Shown here: positions 51,798 to 60,885 of the stretch, piece by piece
Position numbering within the stretch: the first letter of the stretch is position 1
Layout: the number at the start of each line of letters is the position of its first letter
NCBI RefSeq assembly: GCF_029872155.1
Contig: NZ_JARXLA010000008.1
Location: forward strand, 312,501 to 376,500
DNA from: Hyphomicrobium sp. D-2
GTDB taxonomy: Bacteria; Pseudomonadota; Alphaproteobacteria; Rhizobiales; Hyphomicrobiaceae
Direction: 5' to 3'
Length of the DNA: 64,000 nt
Made by a program: the position numbers and the translations under genes
Notes under the pieces: model-generated
Databases searched by the model: none
The model's input: only the letters and a program-made list of their open reading frames with translations
Told to the model about the DNA's origin: nothing

Positions 51798-54083
51798 TTA
51801 GCCCGCCAGTCCGCGCTTTTTCAGCAGGCCTGTGATCTCCGGTGGGCGGCCGCGGAACGCCACGTAGGCCTCCAGCGGATCGCGACGGTTGCCGCCGGAA
51901 TAGATGAACTTGTGCAGCTTGTTCGCCGTCTTGCGGTCGAACGCGTTGCCGGTTTCCTCGAACGCCGCAAACGCGTCCGCATCCATAACTTCCGACCACA
52001 GATAGCTGTAATAGCCCGCCGCGTAGCCGCCCATGATGTGTAGGAAGTGCGGAATGCGATGGCGCGCCACGATCTCGTTCGGCATGCCGAGACGCTGCAA
52101 TGTGCTTTCCTCAAACGCGGCCACATCCAGCATTTCGTTGCTCTCGGCATCGACGGCGTGCAGATCCATATCGACGAATGCCGACGCCAGATATTCCACC
52201 GTCGAGAAGCCCTGATTGAAGTTGCGCGCGCTCTTGATGCGCTTCAGCAGCGCCTTCGGCATCGGCTTGCCGGTGGCGTGATGCGTCGCATACTTCTCCA
52301 GCGTTTCGGGCACCATCAGCCAATGCTCATAAAGCTGCGACGGCAGCTCGACGAAATCGCGCGTCACCGCCGTGCCGGAAATCGACGGATACGTCACATC
52401 CGACAGCAGGCCATGCAGACCGTGGCCAAACTCGTGGAACAGCGTGCGTGCATCGTCCAGCGACAGCAGGCTCGGCTGGCCCTCCTCGCCCTTGGCGAAG
52501 TTCATCACGTTGACGATGATCGGGCGCACATCGCCCGCCACGCGTGACTGCGAACGGAACGCCGACATCCACGCACCCGAACGCTTGGACGGCCGCGCGA
52601 AGTAATCGCCCAGGAACATGCCGACATGCTCGCCGCGCCGGTTGGTCACTTCCCACACACGCACATCGTCATGATAGCGCGGCGCGTCCTTCAGCTCCTT
52701 GAACTTCAGGCCGAACAGCTTGCCCGCCGTATCGAATGCCGCGGCAATCACGTTATCGAGCGCGAAGTAGGGCCGCGTCGCCGATTCATCTACGTCGAAG
52801 CGCGCCTTGCGCTCCTTCTCCGAGTAATAGCGCCAATCCCACGGCGCGATTTCGATGTTGCTGCCTTCGGCGCGCGCGCGCTCCTGCAATGCATCGCGTT
52901 CATCGCCCGCACGCTTCACCGCCGGCTCCCACACCGCCGTCAGCAGATCGCGCACGCTATCCGGCGTCTTCGCCATCGTCGATTCAAGGCTATAGTCAGC
53001 GTACGTTTGATATCCGAGCAGCTTCGCAAATTCCGTCCGCAGCGCGATGATCTCAGCGGTGATGGCGCGATTGTCGGTTTTCTCACCCATCTCTCCGCGA
53101 CGGATCCAGGCATTGAACGCCTGTTCGCGCAGATCGCGGCGCGCTGAAAACTGCAGGAACGGCTCAACGGATGAACGCGACAGCGTGATCACGTACTTGC
53201 CAGGCAGCCCAGCATCCACAGCCGCGCGCGCCGCTGCATCGCGCAGTTCATTCGAAAGACCATCCAGATCCTTCTCGTCCAGCACCATGCGCCAGGACTG
53301 CTCGTCCTTCAGCACGTTCTGCGAGAACTGCGTCGCCAGCGTCGCGAGACGGCCATTTATTTCCGCCACGCGCTTCTTCTGCTTGCCGTTCAGCTTTGCG
53401 CCCGAACGCACCAGCCACTTGTAATGCAGTTCCAGAATCCGGCGCTGCTCATCGTCGAGTTTCAATGCATCGCGCCGCTCGTGCAGCTCTTCAATCCGCT
53501 TGAACAGCTTGCCGTTGAGCATGATCGCCGATTCATGCGCCGCCAGCTTCGGCGCCATCTCGCGCTCAATTTCCTGCAACGCGTCGTTCGTATCCGCACC
53601 AGCGAGATTGTAAAACACCGACGCGACGCGCGAGAGCGTGCGCCCCGCCTTCTCCAGCGCCAGCACCGTGTTCGCGAATGTCGGCTTCGTCGTCTGATCC
53701 GCGATGCGCGCGATCTCGGCCTTGTGTTCCTTCAGCGCAACGGCGAATGCAGGCCGGAAATCCTCCGGCGTAATCTTGCCGAACGGCGGCAACTCATAGG
53801 CACCACCCCAGCGCGACAACAGCGGATTTGACCGCGGCTTTGAACGAACCTTGTCACCCTTGCCCACCAATACATGGCGCTTTGAAACCGGCTTGACCTT
53901 CACGCGCGCGGTTGCGGTCTCGCCCGTTGCAGACTTGCCCGCCACCTTCGCGATCCGCTTGGCGGTCGCTTTCACCTTCAGCGCCGCGCCCTTTTTCTTC
54001 GTCGTCGCCTTGCCAGCCGTTTTCGCCACTTTGTCCGCTCCGTTTCGCGCGCGCACTGCCTGCGCTGAAGCTAACGTAAGCAT
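51798..54083 (-). CDS. M3 family oligopeptidase (Dcp-like) with basic N-terminal extension
   Basis: Zinc metallopeptidase that cleaves short peptides. It has 761 residues. The active site DDARTLFHEFGHGLHGLLSD (HEFGH near residue 550) and SQLYEHWLM, plus HIMGGYAAGYYSYLWSEVMD near the end, are of the M3A type. The catalytic core starts near NPLLSRWGGAYELPPFGKIT (about residue 86). The first 85 residues are an unusual Lys/Ala-rich stretch (KTAGKATTKKKGAALKVKAT) unlike other Dcp proteins. A later start is possible but no Met follows before the core, and the basic stretch keeps the reading frame open. Confidence 0.9.
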   Translation of the reverse strand: MLTLASAQAVRARNGADKVAKTAGKATTKKKGAALKVKATAKRIAKVAGKSATGETATARVKVKPVSKRHVLVGKGDKVRSKPRSNPLLSRWGGAYELPPFGKITPEDFRPAFAVALKEHKAEIARIADQTTKPTFANTVLALEKAGRTLSRVASVFYNLAGADTNDALQEIEREMAPKLAAHESAIMLNGKLFKRIEELHERRDALKLDDEQRRILELHYKWLVRSGAKLNGKQKKRVAEINGRLATLATQFSQNVLKDEQSWRMVLDEKDLDGLSNELRDAAARAAVDAGLPGKYVITLSRSSVEPFLQFSARRDLREQAFNAWIRRGEMGEKTDNRAITAEIIALRTEFAKLLGYQTYADYSLESTMAKTPDSVRDLLTAVWEPAVKRAGDERDALQERARAEGSNIEIAPWDWRYYSEKERKARFDVDESATRPYFALDNVIAAAFDTAGKLFGLKFKELKDAPRYHDDVRVWEVTNRRGEHVGMFLGDYFARPSKRSGAWMSAFRSQSRVAGDVRPIIVNVMNFAKGEEGQPSLLSLDDARTLFHEFGHGLHGLLSDVTYPSISGTAVTRDFVELPSQLYEHWLMVPETLEKYATHHATGKPMPKALLKRIKSARNFNQGFSTVEYLASAFVDMDLHAVDAESNEMLDVAAFEESTLQRLGMPNEIVARHRIPHFLHIMGGYAAGYYSYLWSEVMDADAFAAFEETGNAFDRKTANKLHKFIYSGGNRRDPLEAYVAFRGRPPEITGLLKKRGLAG

Positions 54084-54165
54084 GCGCGCGCTAACGTCCA
54101 GTCACCGGCTCAATCAGCAGCACCAACGGCTTCACCGTGCCGCGCCACCATCGGATCACGCGCGC

Positions 54166-54197
54166 AAAAAATAGGGCCGGTTGGGGGAACCGGCCCT
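54166..54197 (-). terminator. Intrinsic terminator on the minus strand, gene unknown
   Basis: AGGGCCGGTT and AACCGGCCCT (54188-54197 and 54173-54182) form a perfect 10-bp stem with a 5-base loop; on the minus strand it is followed by ATTTTTT. It lies upstream of the oligopeptidase gene, so it must end a minus-strand transcript that starts between 54200 and 54610, where no recognised gene lies. Confidence 0.85.
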
Positions 54198-54610
54198 GAA
54201 TTGGGGAGAGACAAAGTGCTACGGAAGCGTGCGCCTTAAACCCGATCCTTGGAACTTCCCGGGGAGATTGGGGGGCTGTTTCCGTTCAGCTCCACTGGGA
54301 TCGGGCCCGTCGGCTACGGTGTTCAATATCGCTTCGCTTTGAGGCAGATCATTGGCCATCGCGCGGAGCGAATTTGACCATGTCGTGAAATTTCGATGCC
54401 AACGTGCGGCTGCACTGATGCCGACGAACTCCGCGCCGCGAGTATTGGCGCAGGGCTCGCGATCCTGCTGGCGACGGCTCAGCAGCAACGCGCTCGGCGG
54501 CCGGCTCCCCGCAGGGGAGTCGCCGAGCGCAACAAACATTTAAACCTTGTGACGCTTGAAATCGTCCGCAGTCAGGGCAATCATGAAGCTATCGTGACAG
54601 GGAGGCTCCA
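54198..54610. other. Candidate small RNA region between oligopeptidase and DUF2794 genes
   Basis: These 413 bases have no recognised gene. A minus-strand open frame at 54219-54539 (106 codons) lacks a ribosome site and family; a shorter 45-codon part starting MANDLPQSEAILN is equally unproven. The strong terminator at 54166-54197 and the hairpin at 54490-54530 suggest a structured minus-strand RNA. Confidence 0.45.
54490..54530 (-). other. Large GC-rich stem-loop in the candidate RNA region
   Basis: GCGCTCGGCG (54490-54499) pairs with CGCCGAGCGC (54521-54530), and inside it CTCCCC (54505-54510) pairs with GGGGAG (54514-54519) across a 3-base loop. No U-run follows on either strand, so it is not an intrinsic terminator. 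Confidence 0.7.
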
Positions 54611-55000
54611 TTGGGCGATTCTGAACCGATAGTTTTCAGCCCGCCGCGCGCGGGCTCCACTCGCGGGCCTCAAGGTGCGAGTCAAAGCACCGACGCCCAG
54701 CGCCATACCGTTTTCACCCGCCAGGAACTCACCGCAATCCTTGATGTCTATGGCCGCAAGGTCGCCTCGGGCGAATGGCGCGACTACGCCATCGATCTGG
54801 GGCGGGACATGGCGGTGTTCAGCGTCTTCCGCCGTTCCAGCGAAGTGCCGCTCTATCGCATCGAGAAAAACCCGAAGCTGGCGCGCAAGCAGGGCGCGTA
54901 CAGCGTCATCGCCGCCACCGGCCTCATCCTAAAGCGCGGCCATGAATTGAAACGCGTGCTGGCGGTCTTGGAAAGCAAGCCGCGACTGGTGATCGCTTAA
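54611..55000 (+). CDS. DUF2794 family protein
   Basis: A 129-residue cytoplasmic protein of the DUF2794 family, conserved in alphaproteobacteria and of unknown function. The conserved core runs from FTRQELTAILDVYGRKVASG through WRDYAIDLGRDMAVFSVFRR to PLYRIEKNPKLARKQGAYSV. The start is a TTG with a perfect GGAGG 5 nt upstream. The N-terminal 30 residues are low-complexity. It is followed by a shared terminator with the convergent Bax-inhibitor gene. Confidence 0.88.
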   Translation: MGDSEPIVFSPPRAGSTRGPQGASQSTDAQRHTVFTRQELTAILDVYGRKVASGEWRDYAIDLGRDMAVFSVFRRSSEVPLYRIEKNPKLARKQGAYSVIAATGLILKRGHELKRVLAVLESKPRLVIA

Positions 55001-55110
55001 TCGGTCGCGCAGATTCTGAAGTAATCATCCAACGTCATCGCGACGAAGGTCGGGAACCACGCAACGTTGCGCGGAACAAGCATCGGTTCATTGCGCAGCG
55101 GCTGGCCGGG

Positions 55111-55130
55111 ATGCCGGCCTGCGCCGGCAT
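55111..55130. repeat. Short palindromic intergenic repeat
   Basis: ATGCCGGC (55111-55118) pairs with GCCGGCAT (55123-55130) across a CTGC loop, followed by GACGA. The form GGATGCCGGC-loop-GCCGGCATGACG is that of short palindromes common between genes of alphaproteobacteria. A degenerate relative may lie at 50763-50794. Confidence 0.55.
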
Positions 55131-55160
55131 GACGACCGATACGGTGCCGACCTTCCTCCA

Positions 55161-55199
55161 AAACAAAAAGGGCCCCGGATTGCTCCGGGGCCCTCTTTT
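55161..55199. terminator. Two-way intrinsic terminator between DUF2794 and Bax-inhibitor genes
   Basis: AGGGCCCCGG (55169-55178) pairs with CCGGGGCCCT (55185-55194) across a 6-base loop. CTTTTC follows on the plus strand; TTTTTGTTT follows on the minus strand. Confidence 0.9.
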
Positions 55200-55248
55200 C
55201 ATTTGTTAGCCGCGACGCCCCTCTGGGAGGCCGGCCGCGGCCAACTAA

Positions 55249-55992
55249 TTACTCGCGATTACCGAACAGGTTCAGAAGCATCATGAACATGTTGATGAAG
55301 TCGAGGTAGAGGCTCAGCGCGCCCATGATGGCGCTCTTGGCCGCAAGCTCGGCATTGCCGGCAACCTGGAAGTAGGTGTCCTTGATGCGCTGCGTGTCAT
55401 AGGCGGTGAGGCCGGCGAACACGAGCACACCGATCGCAGACACAGCGAACTGAAGCGCGCTGGACTGCAGGAAGATGTTCACGATCGAGGCGAGAATGAT
55501 GCCGATCAGGCCCATGAACAGGAAGGAGCCCCAACCGGAGATGTCACGCTTCGTCGTATAGCCCCACAGGCTGAGAGCACCGAACGTTGCTGCGGTGATG
55601 AAGAAGATCTGCGTGATCGACTGGCCGGTGAAGACCATGAAGATCGACGACAGAGAAACACCCATCACAGCCGCGAACAGCCAGAACGTAACCTGAGCAG
55701 CACCAACGCTCATCTTCTCAACCCGGAAGGAGAGGAAGAAGACGAACGCGAGCGGAGCAAGCATCACAACCCACTTCAGCGGCGATGTGTAAAGCGCCTG
55801 ACCGAAAGGAGTGAGCTGGCCGCCGGACAAAGCGAGCGAGTAAGTGAGGTAGGCCGCGATGCCCGTCAGCGCCACGCCCGCCGCCATATAGTTGTAGACG
55901 CCGAGCATGTAGGAGCGCAGGCCTTCGTCCACTCCGGCCCGGTTCTGGGCGGAATAGCCGGATGTCGCGTACCTGTTGTCGAGCTGAGCCAT
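55249..55992 (-). CDS. Bax inhibitor-1 family membrane protein
   Basis: A 247-residue protein of the BI-1/YccA family with seven hydrophobic segments. After a polar N-terminus (LDNRYATSGYSAQNRAGVDE) come the membrane helices, with GLTAYDTQRIKDTYF holding the conserved Asp region and SLYLDFINMFMMLLNLFGNR at the end, as in most bacterial members. Members are thought to act as calcium/proton leak channels or partners of FtsH; the exact function here is unknown. It has its own transcript end at 55161. Confidence 0.93.
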   Translation of the reverse strand: MAQLDNRYATSGYSAQNRAGVDEGLRSYMLGVYNYMAAGVALTGIAAYLTYSLALSGGQLTPFGQALYTSPLKWVVMLAPLAFVFFLSFRVEKMSVGAAQVTFWLFAAVMGVSLSSIFMVFTGQSITQIFFITAATFGALSLWGYTTKRDISGWGSFLFMGLIGIILASIVNIFLQSSALQFAVSAIGVLVFAGLTAYDTQRIKDTYFQVAGNAELAAKSAIMGALSLYLDFINMFMMLLNLFGNRE

Positions 55993-56151
55993 ATGTATAT
56001 CCCTGAAGATTCGTCTGATCTGGCGATTTTAGCCAAATCCTGTTTCGAAATATGCTCTGTCAACGCGTCTCTTTCAAGACATGCAATGGGTTCAGCAGCC
56101 CGCTGACGAAGAATTTATCAGCCCCGATATTACTTGATATTCATCAAGTCT

Positions 56152-58731
56152 TTACTCGGACCTGAGGTAAGGCACCGGTGGTGCTCTCAACACGGCCCAA
56201 GTGCCTGCACTGCCGAAGATAAACACCAAGGCCATCGACAGTCCCAGCGCCAGCCCGACTGCGCCGAGCGAGAAGCTGAAACTCACTTTCATGATCTGAG
56301 TCACAACCAGTGCGGCGGCAATACTGCCGACAACCGCCGCCACCAGCGCCGTCACCGTCGCCAGCACCAGATATTCGGCGAAGTGAGCAGTGAGAATACG
56401 CCGTCGCGTAGCGCCCAGAGTTTTCAGGATAACCGCCTCAAGGATGCGCCGCCGCTGCGCCGTTGCCAAAGCGCCCGCCAACACCAGCGCACCGGCCAGC
56501 AGCGTCAGGCTGCCGGCACCGCGCACCGCTGTCATCACCTGGGTGAAGATCGATCCCACCTTCGACAGCATGTCCTTCACCCGGATGGCCGTCACCGAGG
56601 GAAACTCCTGCCCCATCGCCCGCATCGCGGCGTTTTCAGCCTCTGGCGAAGCGGCTTCCGGTAGCGTCACCGTCGCCAGCAGATTATGCGGCGCGCCCGC
56701 CAGCGTATTGGGCGAGAACACCATCACGAAGTTGATCGCCAGATTTTCCCATTTCACCGCACGCGTGCTGGCGATTTTGGCGGTCACGTTGCGACCCAGC
56801 ACGTTGACCGTAACCTCATCACCGATCTTCAGCCCCAGCTTCTCAGCCAGCCGCGCTTCGAACGAAACCAGCGGTTCGCCCGCATAATCCTTCGGCCACC
56901 ACTCGCCAGCCACCAGGCGCGATCCCTTCGGCACTTCCTCCGAATAGGAAAGCCCGCGGTCGCCGCTCAGCACCCATTCGTCCTCGGGAGCCAGCTTGAA
57001 CTCCTCGACCGGCTTGTCCTTCAGCCGCACCAGCCGCCCGCGCAGCATCGGCTCGGAATCAACCACCGTGCCCGGCAGCTTTGCCTTCAGCAGCGCGTCC
57101 ACCGCCGCCATGTCGTCCTTCGGCACGTCGATCATGAAATAGTCTGGCGCCCGCGTCGGTAGACCATCCTGCAACTCGCGCACCAGCGATGCATCCGCCA
57201 GCGCCACCGCCACCAGCAGCGACAGACCCGCACCCAGTGACAACACCACCGAACGCGTCAGACCATCCGGCGCACCGATGTTAGCAATCGCCAGCGCCAG
57301 CTCCGGCTGCCGTGGACGACGCACACGCCGCGCGGCCCATGTAATTGCCATGCCTAGCGCATGGAACACCGCGAACACCACGATCAGCCCGCCGATAAAC
57401 GAAAACGCGATGCGCGTTGAATCCGATGTCAGCAGCGCAAATCCCGCAAGCGCCAGCGCGATGACGAACGTCGCCGACATCATAGTTGCCGATGGCCATC
57501 GCTTGTCCGGCGCCACCTCATCGCGGAACAGCATCGACGCACTCACGCGTTCCACCCGGCCCAGCGGCCACAGCGTGAACAACAGCGCCACGCCGAAACC
57601 GTACACCAGCGCCGTCACGACGCTCAGCGTCGAAACGCTCATCTTTGCTTCAATGGGCAGCAAACCGCCGAACAGTGCGTTGAGCCCATAGGGCAGCAGC
57701 AAACCCAGCACCAGGCCGATCACGACACCAACTGCCGCAACAGCAAGCACCTCGACCAGAAAGATGCCCAGCACCATGCGGCTGGTCGCGCCGATGCTTT
57801 TCATCGTTGCGATCACCTTGCGGCGCTTGTCGATGAACGTCGCCACCGCGTTGGCGATGCCGACACCACCGACCAGCAACGCCGTCAGCCCGATGAAGGT
57901 GAGGAACTCGCGCAGCCGATCCAGCGTGCGGCTGATGCGCGGCGACGGCTCGCGACGGTCCATCACCGTGAACCCAGCTTCCGGCAACATCGCCTCGATC
58001 TTCGGTTTCATGCCCGCCAGCGCGGCGTCGGAAACGTTGCTATCTTCCAGCTTCACCGCATAGCGCCAGCGCACCAGCGTGCCCGGCTTCAGCAGTTCGG
58101 ATTGCGCCAGCGTTGCATCGGAAATGAAAACGCGCGGTCCGAACGTCAGCCGATCCGTCAGCCCGTCCGGCTCCGCCTTCAGCGCGCTCGCAACCTTCAG
58201 CTTGATCGCGCCGATTTCAATCTCGTCGCCAACCTTCAGCTTCAGCCGTTCCAGCAGCGTCGGGTCAACCACCGCGCCTTCGCTTAGGGCCTCGTATAGT
58301 TCGCGCCCGTCGTCCAGTTCCACCTCGCCCACCAGCGGATAGGCATCATCGACGGACTTCAGCTCCGCCAGCGCCTGATCGCCGCCATCGGGCCGCCGCG
58401 CCATGGTGCGCATGGTGGCGGTTTCGCTCACCCAGCCGAGGCTGTCTATCTTCTCGCGCTCTTCGCCTTCAGAGCGTTCATGTGTGCGTGTCAGCGTCAG
58501 ATCACCGCCGAGCAGCGCCTCACCCTGACTTTCAAATCCGGTGCGCAGCGCGTCCGAAACCGCCCCGACGCCGGTGATCACCATCACGCCCAGCGCCACG
58601 CAGGCGATGAAAATGCGAAAGCCCGAAATGCCGGAGCGCAGCTCGCGCGCGGCGATGCCCAGCAAAAGCGGCAGTGTGCGCCGCCGCGCCCCGATTGGCG
58701 GCGACAGCGTATCGGTATCCGTTGCCGTCAC
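56152..58731 (-). CDS. ABC transporter permease, FtsX-like (YbbP type)
   Basis: An 859-residue inner-membrane protein with two FtsX-type halves: an N-terminal membrane helix (FRIFIACVALGVMVITGVGA), a MacB-like periplasmic domain, three helices (FLTFIGLTALLVGGVGIANA onward), then a second repeat ending in LGALALGLSMALVFIFGSA-like helices. It pairs with the ATPase gene that overlaps its start by 4 nt. In E. coli the YbbA-YbbP pair lies divergent from tesA, as here. Its cargo is not known; lipid or lipoprotein handling is inference. Confidence 0.9.
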   Translation of the reverse strand: MTATDTDTLSPPIGARRRTLPLLLGIAARELRSGISGFRIFIACVALGVMVITGVGAVSDALRTGFESQGEALLGGDLTLTRTHERSEGEEREKIDSLGWVSETATMRTMARRPDGGDQALAELKSVDDAYPLVGEVELDDGRELYEALSEGAVVDPTLLERLKLKVGDEIEIGAIKLKVASALKAEPDGLTDRLTFGPRVFISDATLAQSELLKPGTLVRWRYAVKLEDSNVSDAALAGMKPKIEAMLPEAGFTVMDRREPSPRISRTLDRLREFLTFIGLTALLVGGVGIANAVATFIDKRRKVIATMKSIGATSRMVLGIFLVEVLAVAAVGVVIGLVLGLLLPYGLNALFGGLLPIEAKMSVSTLSVVTALVYGFGVALLFTLWPLGRVERVSASMLFRDEVAPDKRWPSATMMSATFVIALALAGFALLTSDSTRIAFSFIGGLIVVFAVFHALGMAITWAARRVRRPRQPELALAIANIGAPDGLTRSVVLSLGAGLSLLVAVALADASLVRELQDGLPTRAPDYFMIDVPKDDMAAVDALLKAKLPGTVVDSEPMLRGRLVRLKDKPVEEFKLAPEDEWVLSGDRGLSYSEEVPKGSRLVAGEWWPKDYAGEPLVSFEARLAEKLGLKIGDEVTVNVLGRNVTAKIASTRAVKWENLAINFVMVFSPNTLAGAPHNLLATVTLPEAASPEAENAAMRAMGQEFPSVTAIRVKDMLSKVGSIFTQVMTAVRGAGSLTLLAGALVLAGALATAQRRRILEAVILKTLGATRRRILTAHFAEYLVLATVTALVAAVVGSIAAALVVTQIMKVSFSFSLGAVGLALGLSMALVFIFGSAGTWAVLRAPPVPYLRSE

Positions 58732-59420
58732 GTGAGGGCCGCCTCCCGTTCGCGTTCAATGCGGCCGTCGGCCATGTAAATGATGCGGTCGCACGCTTCC
58801 GCCAGCTTCTCGTCGTGCGTCACGAGGATCAGCGTTGATTTGCGCCGCTGCTGCAGACCGAACAGAAGATCGACCACCGTGCTGCCGGTGCTGCGATCCA
58901 GATTTCCCGTCGGCTCATCCGCCAGAATAAGCTTCGGCTTGCGCGATAGCGCCCGCGCTATGGCCACACGCTGCTGCTCTCCGCCGGAAAGCTGCGCCGG
59001 ATAATGATCCATGCGGTGGCCCAGCCCCACTTCTTCCAGCAGCGCACGCGCGGTGTCCTGTGCGTCGCGGTCCCCCGCAAATTCCAGCGGCAATGCGGCG
59101 TTTTCCAGCGCCGTCATCGTCGGCACGAGGTGAAACGACTGAAACACGATGCCGATTTCAGCGCCGCGGATCAGCGCCAGCGCATCTTCGCTCAAGCCCG
59201 AAAGATCGTGCCCCGCCACGCTCACCTTGCCCGAGGTCGCGCGCTCAAGCCCGGCCATCACCATCAGCAACGATGTCTTGCCCGAGCCCGACGGCCCGAC
59301 AATCGCCAGCGACTGTCCGCTTTGCGCCTTCAAATCGACATCACGCAGGATTGATACAGGCCCGGCGCGCGTTGGCAGCGTAAGGCACACCTTTTCAAGA
59401 GCAACTATGGGTTGGGTCAC
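58728..59420 (-). CDS. ABC transporter ATP-binding protein (YbbA/LolD type)
   Basis: A 230-residue ABC ATPase from the GTG at 59418-59420 ([20 protein letters not shown]); a GTG 12 codons upstream is possible, and neither has a strong ribosome site. Walker A is [19 protein letters not shown], signature [15 protein letters not shown], Walker [13 protein letters not shown], and H-loop VTHDEKLA. Its stop overlaps the permease start, so the two are translated together. Confidence 0.92.
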   Translation of the reverse strand: MTQPIVALEKVCLTLPTRAGPVSILRDVDLKAQSGQSLAIVGPSGSGKTSLLMVMAGLERATSGKVSVAGHDLSGLSEDALALIRGAEIGIVFQSFHLVPTMTALENAALPLEFAGDRDAQDTARALLEEVGLGHRMDHYPAQLSGGEQQRVAIARALSRKPKLILADEPTGNLDRSTGSTVVDLLFGLQQRRKSTLILVTHDEKLAEACDRIIYMADGRIEREREAALT

Positions 59421-59523
59421 AGTTTGGTCCGTTGGCGGTTGATGGGCGTGCCACACTTGTCTCAGCTTGAGGGCGCCTTTACGTCATAGGGTCACTAAGG
59501 CCCGTACGTTGTCGAGGAGCAGC

Positions 59524-60246
59524 ATGAGACCGATGCAGAAAAGACATAACGTAACGGCGGAGAGAATTCCGGCTGTCGGTCAGGTGGTGTCTACGACTAT
59601 GATCGTCAACATGCTGGTGGCCATCATGCTTTTCGCATCGAGCTTCCACGCCGCTGCGGCTGAAAAAGCGATCCACATCGCTGCATTCGGCGACAGCCTC
59701 ACCTCCGGCTATGGCGTCCGGCCGGCCGATGCGTTTCCCGTGCAGCTCCAGAAACACCTCAAGGCGCAGGGCCATAACGTCACCGTCAGCAACGGCGGCG
59801 TTGCTGGCGACACCACCGCGGCGGGGCTTGCACGCATCGACTGGACCATCGGCGATGATGTCGACGCCGTCATTGTCGAACTCGGCGCCAACGACGCGCT
59901 GCGTGGTATCGATCCCAAGGTGACGCGCGAGAACCTGCAGAAAATCCTGAGCGCTCTTGCAGGGCGCAATCTGCCCGTGCTGCTCACCGGCATGCGCTCG
60001 CCCGCGAACTGGGGCGAAACCTACTCCGATGACTTTGACGCCATCTTCCCGGAGCTGGCCAAGGAGCACAGCCTCCTGTTCTATCCATTCTTTCTTGATG
60101 GCGTCATTCTCGACGTGAAGCTGAATCAGAAGGATGGCATGCATCCCAACGCCAAGGGCGTCGCCGAAATTGTCCGGCGCATCACACCTTCCGTTGAGGA
60201 ATTGATCGGCAAGGTGAAAGCGCAACGCGCCGCCGAGAAAAGTTGA
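59524..60246 (+). CDS. TesA-like SGNH arylesterase/thioesterase, exported
   Basis: A 240-residue SGNH hydrolase. The long N-terminus contains a membrane or signal segment (MIVNMLVAIMLFASSFHAAA). AFGDSLTSGYG carries the nucleophile Ser58, VSNGGVAGDTT block II, ELGANDALRGID block III and DGMHPNAKG block V with Asp and His. GAGGAG lies just before the ATG. It is divergent from the ABC pair, matching the tesA/ybbA-ybbP layout of other proteobacteria. It probably acts in the periplasm on acyl esters or thioesters. Confidence 0.9.
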   Translation: MRPMQKRHNVTAERIPAVGQVVSTTMIVNMLVAIMLFASSFHAAAAEKAIHIAAFGDSLTSGYGVRPADAFPVQLQKHLKAQGHNVTVSNGGVAGDTTAAGLARIDWTIGDDVDAVIVELGANDALRGIDPKVTRENLQKILSALAGRNLPVLLTGMRSPANWGETYSDDFDAIFPELAKEHSLLFYPFFLDGVILDVKLNQKDGMHPNAKGVAEIVRRITPSVEELIGKVKAQRAAEKS

Positions 60247-60258
60247 AAGGTCAGTGCC

Positions 60259-60837
60259 ATGCCGCGCCTGTTTACGGGCATCGAAATTCCCCCCGAAATC
60301 CGGGAGGAAATCGCCCGGCTGAAACATCCGCTTCCGGGCGGCAGCCGTTGGACCGAACCCGACAACCTGCACCTGACGCTACGCTTCGTCGGCGACATCG
60401 AGCCCCCGCAGGCGCAGGAATTTTCCGATAATCTTGAATCCATCGACCTCGACGCATTCGAATTGCGGCTGTCAGGTCTGGGCGTATTCGGCGGCAACGA
60501 ACCACGCTCGATCTGGGCCGGGGTCGAGGATTCCGCGCCGCTCGAAGCTTTGGCCCGCGCCAACGATCGCGCTGCCCGTTCCGCAGGCCTGCCGCCCGAT
60601 GGCCGTGCGTTCAAGGCACACGTCACCCTGGCGCGACTGAAATACGCCAGCTCCGATGACATCGCCCGCGTGTTGCAGCGCCTTGGCGCCTTCCGCACGC
60701 GCCCGTTCATCGTCTCGCGCTTCGTACTTTATTCCGCCAAGCCAAACACTGGCGGCGGCCCCTATGCCATCGAGGAAGCTTTCAACCTGCGCGGCGGCGA
60801 ATACGCCACCGACCTCGACCTCGACTACAGCTGGTAA
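60259..60837 (+). CDS. thpR: RNA 2',3'-cyclic phosphodiesterase ThpR (LigT family)
   Basis: A 192-residue 2H phosphoesterase. The two catalytic HxTL motifs are visible: NLHLTLRFVGD near residue 37 and KAHVTLARLKY near residue 120. The N-terminus PRLFTGIEIPPEIREEIA is typical. In vitro, members open 2',3'-cyclic phosphates or ligate tRNA halves; the cell role is unclear. It starts 12 nt after the esterase stop, so the two are probably co-transcribed. Confidence 0.92.
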   Translation: MPRLFTGIEIPPEIREEIARLKHPLPGGSRWTEPDNLHLTLRFVGDIEPPQAQEFSDNLESIDLDAFELRLSGLGVFGGNEPRSIWAGVEDSAPLEALARANDRAARSAGLPPDGRAFKAHVTLARLKYASSDDIARVLQRLGAFRTRPFIVSRFVLYSAKPNTGGGPYAIEEAFNLRGGEYATDLDLDYSW

Positions 60838-60885
60838 GCCCGGCGCGCCACTCCTTGGCATGGCCGCTTCAATCGGGAATTAGCC

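Noticed and set aside
54219-54539. Minus-strand open frame of 106 codons upstream of a strong terminator
   Set aside because: Position fits a transcript, but there is no ribosome site or recognisable protein; kept only as an RNA candidate region.
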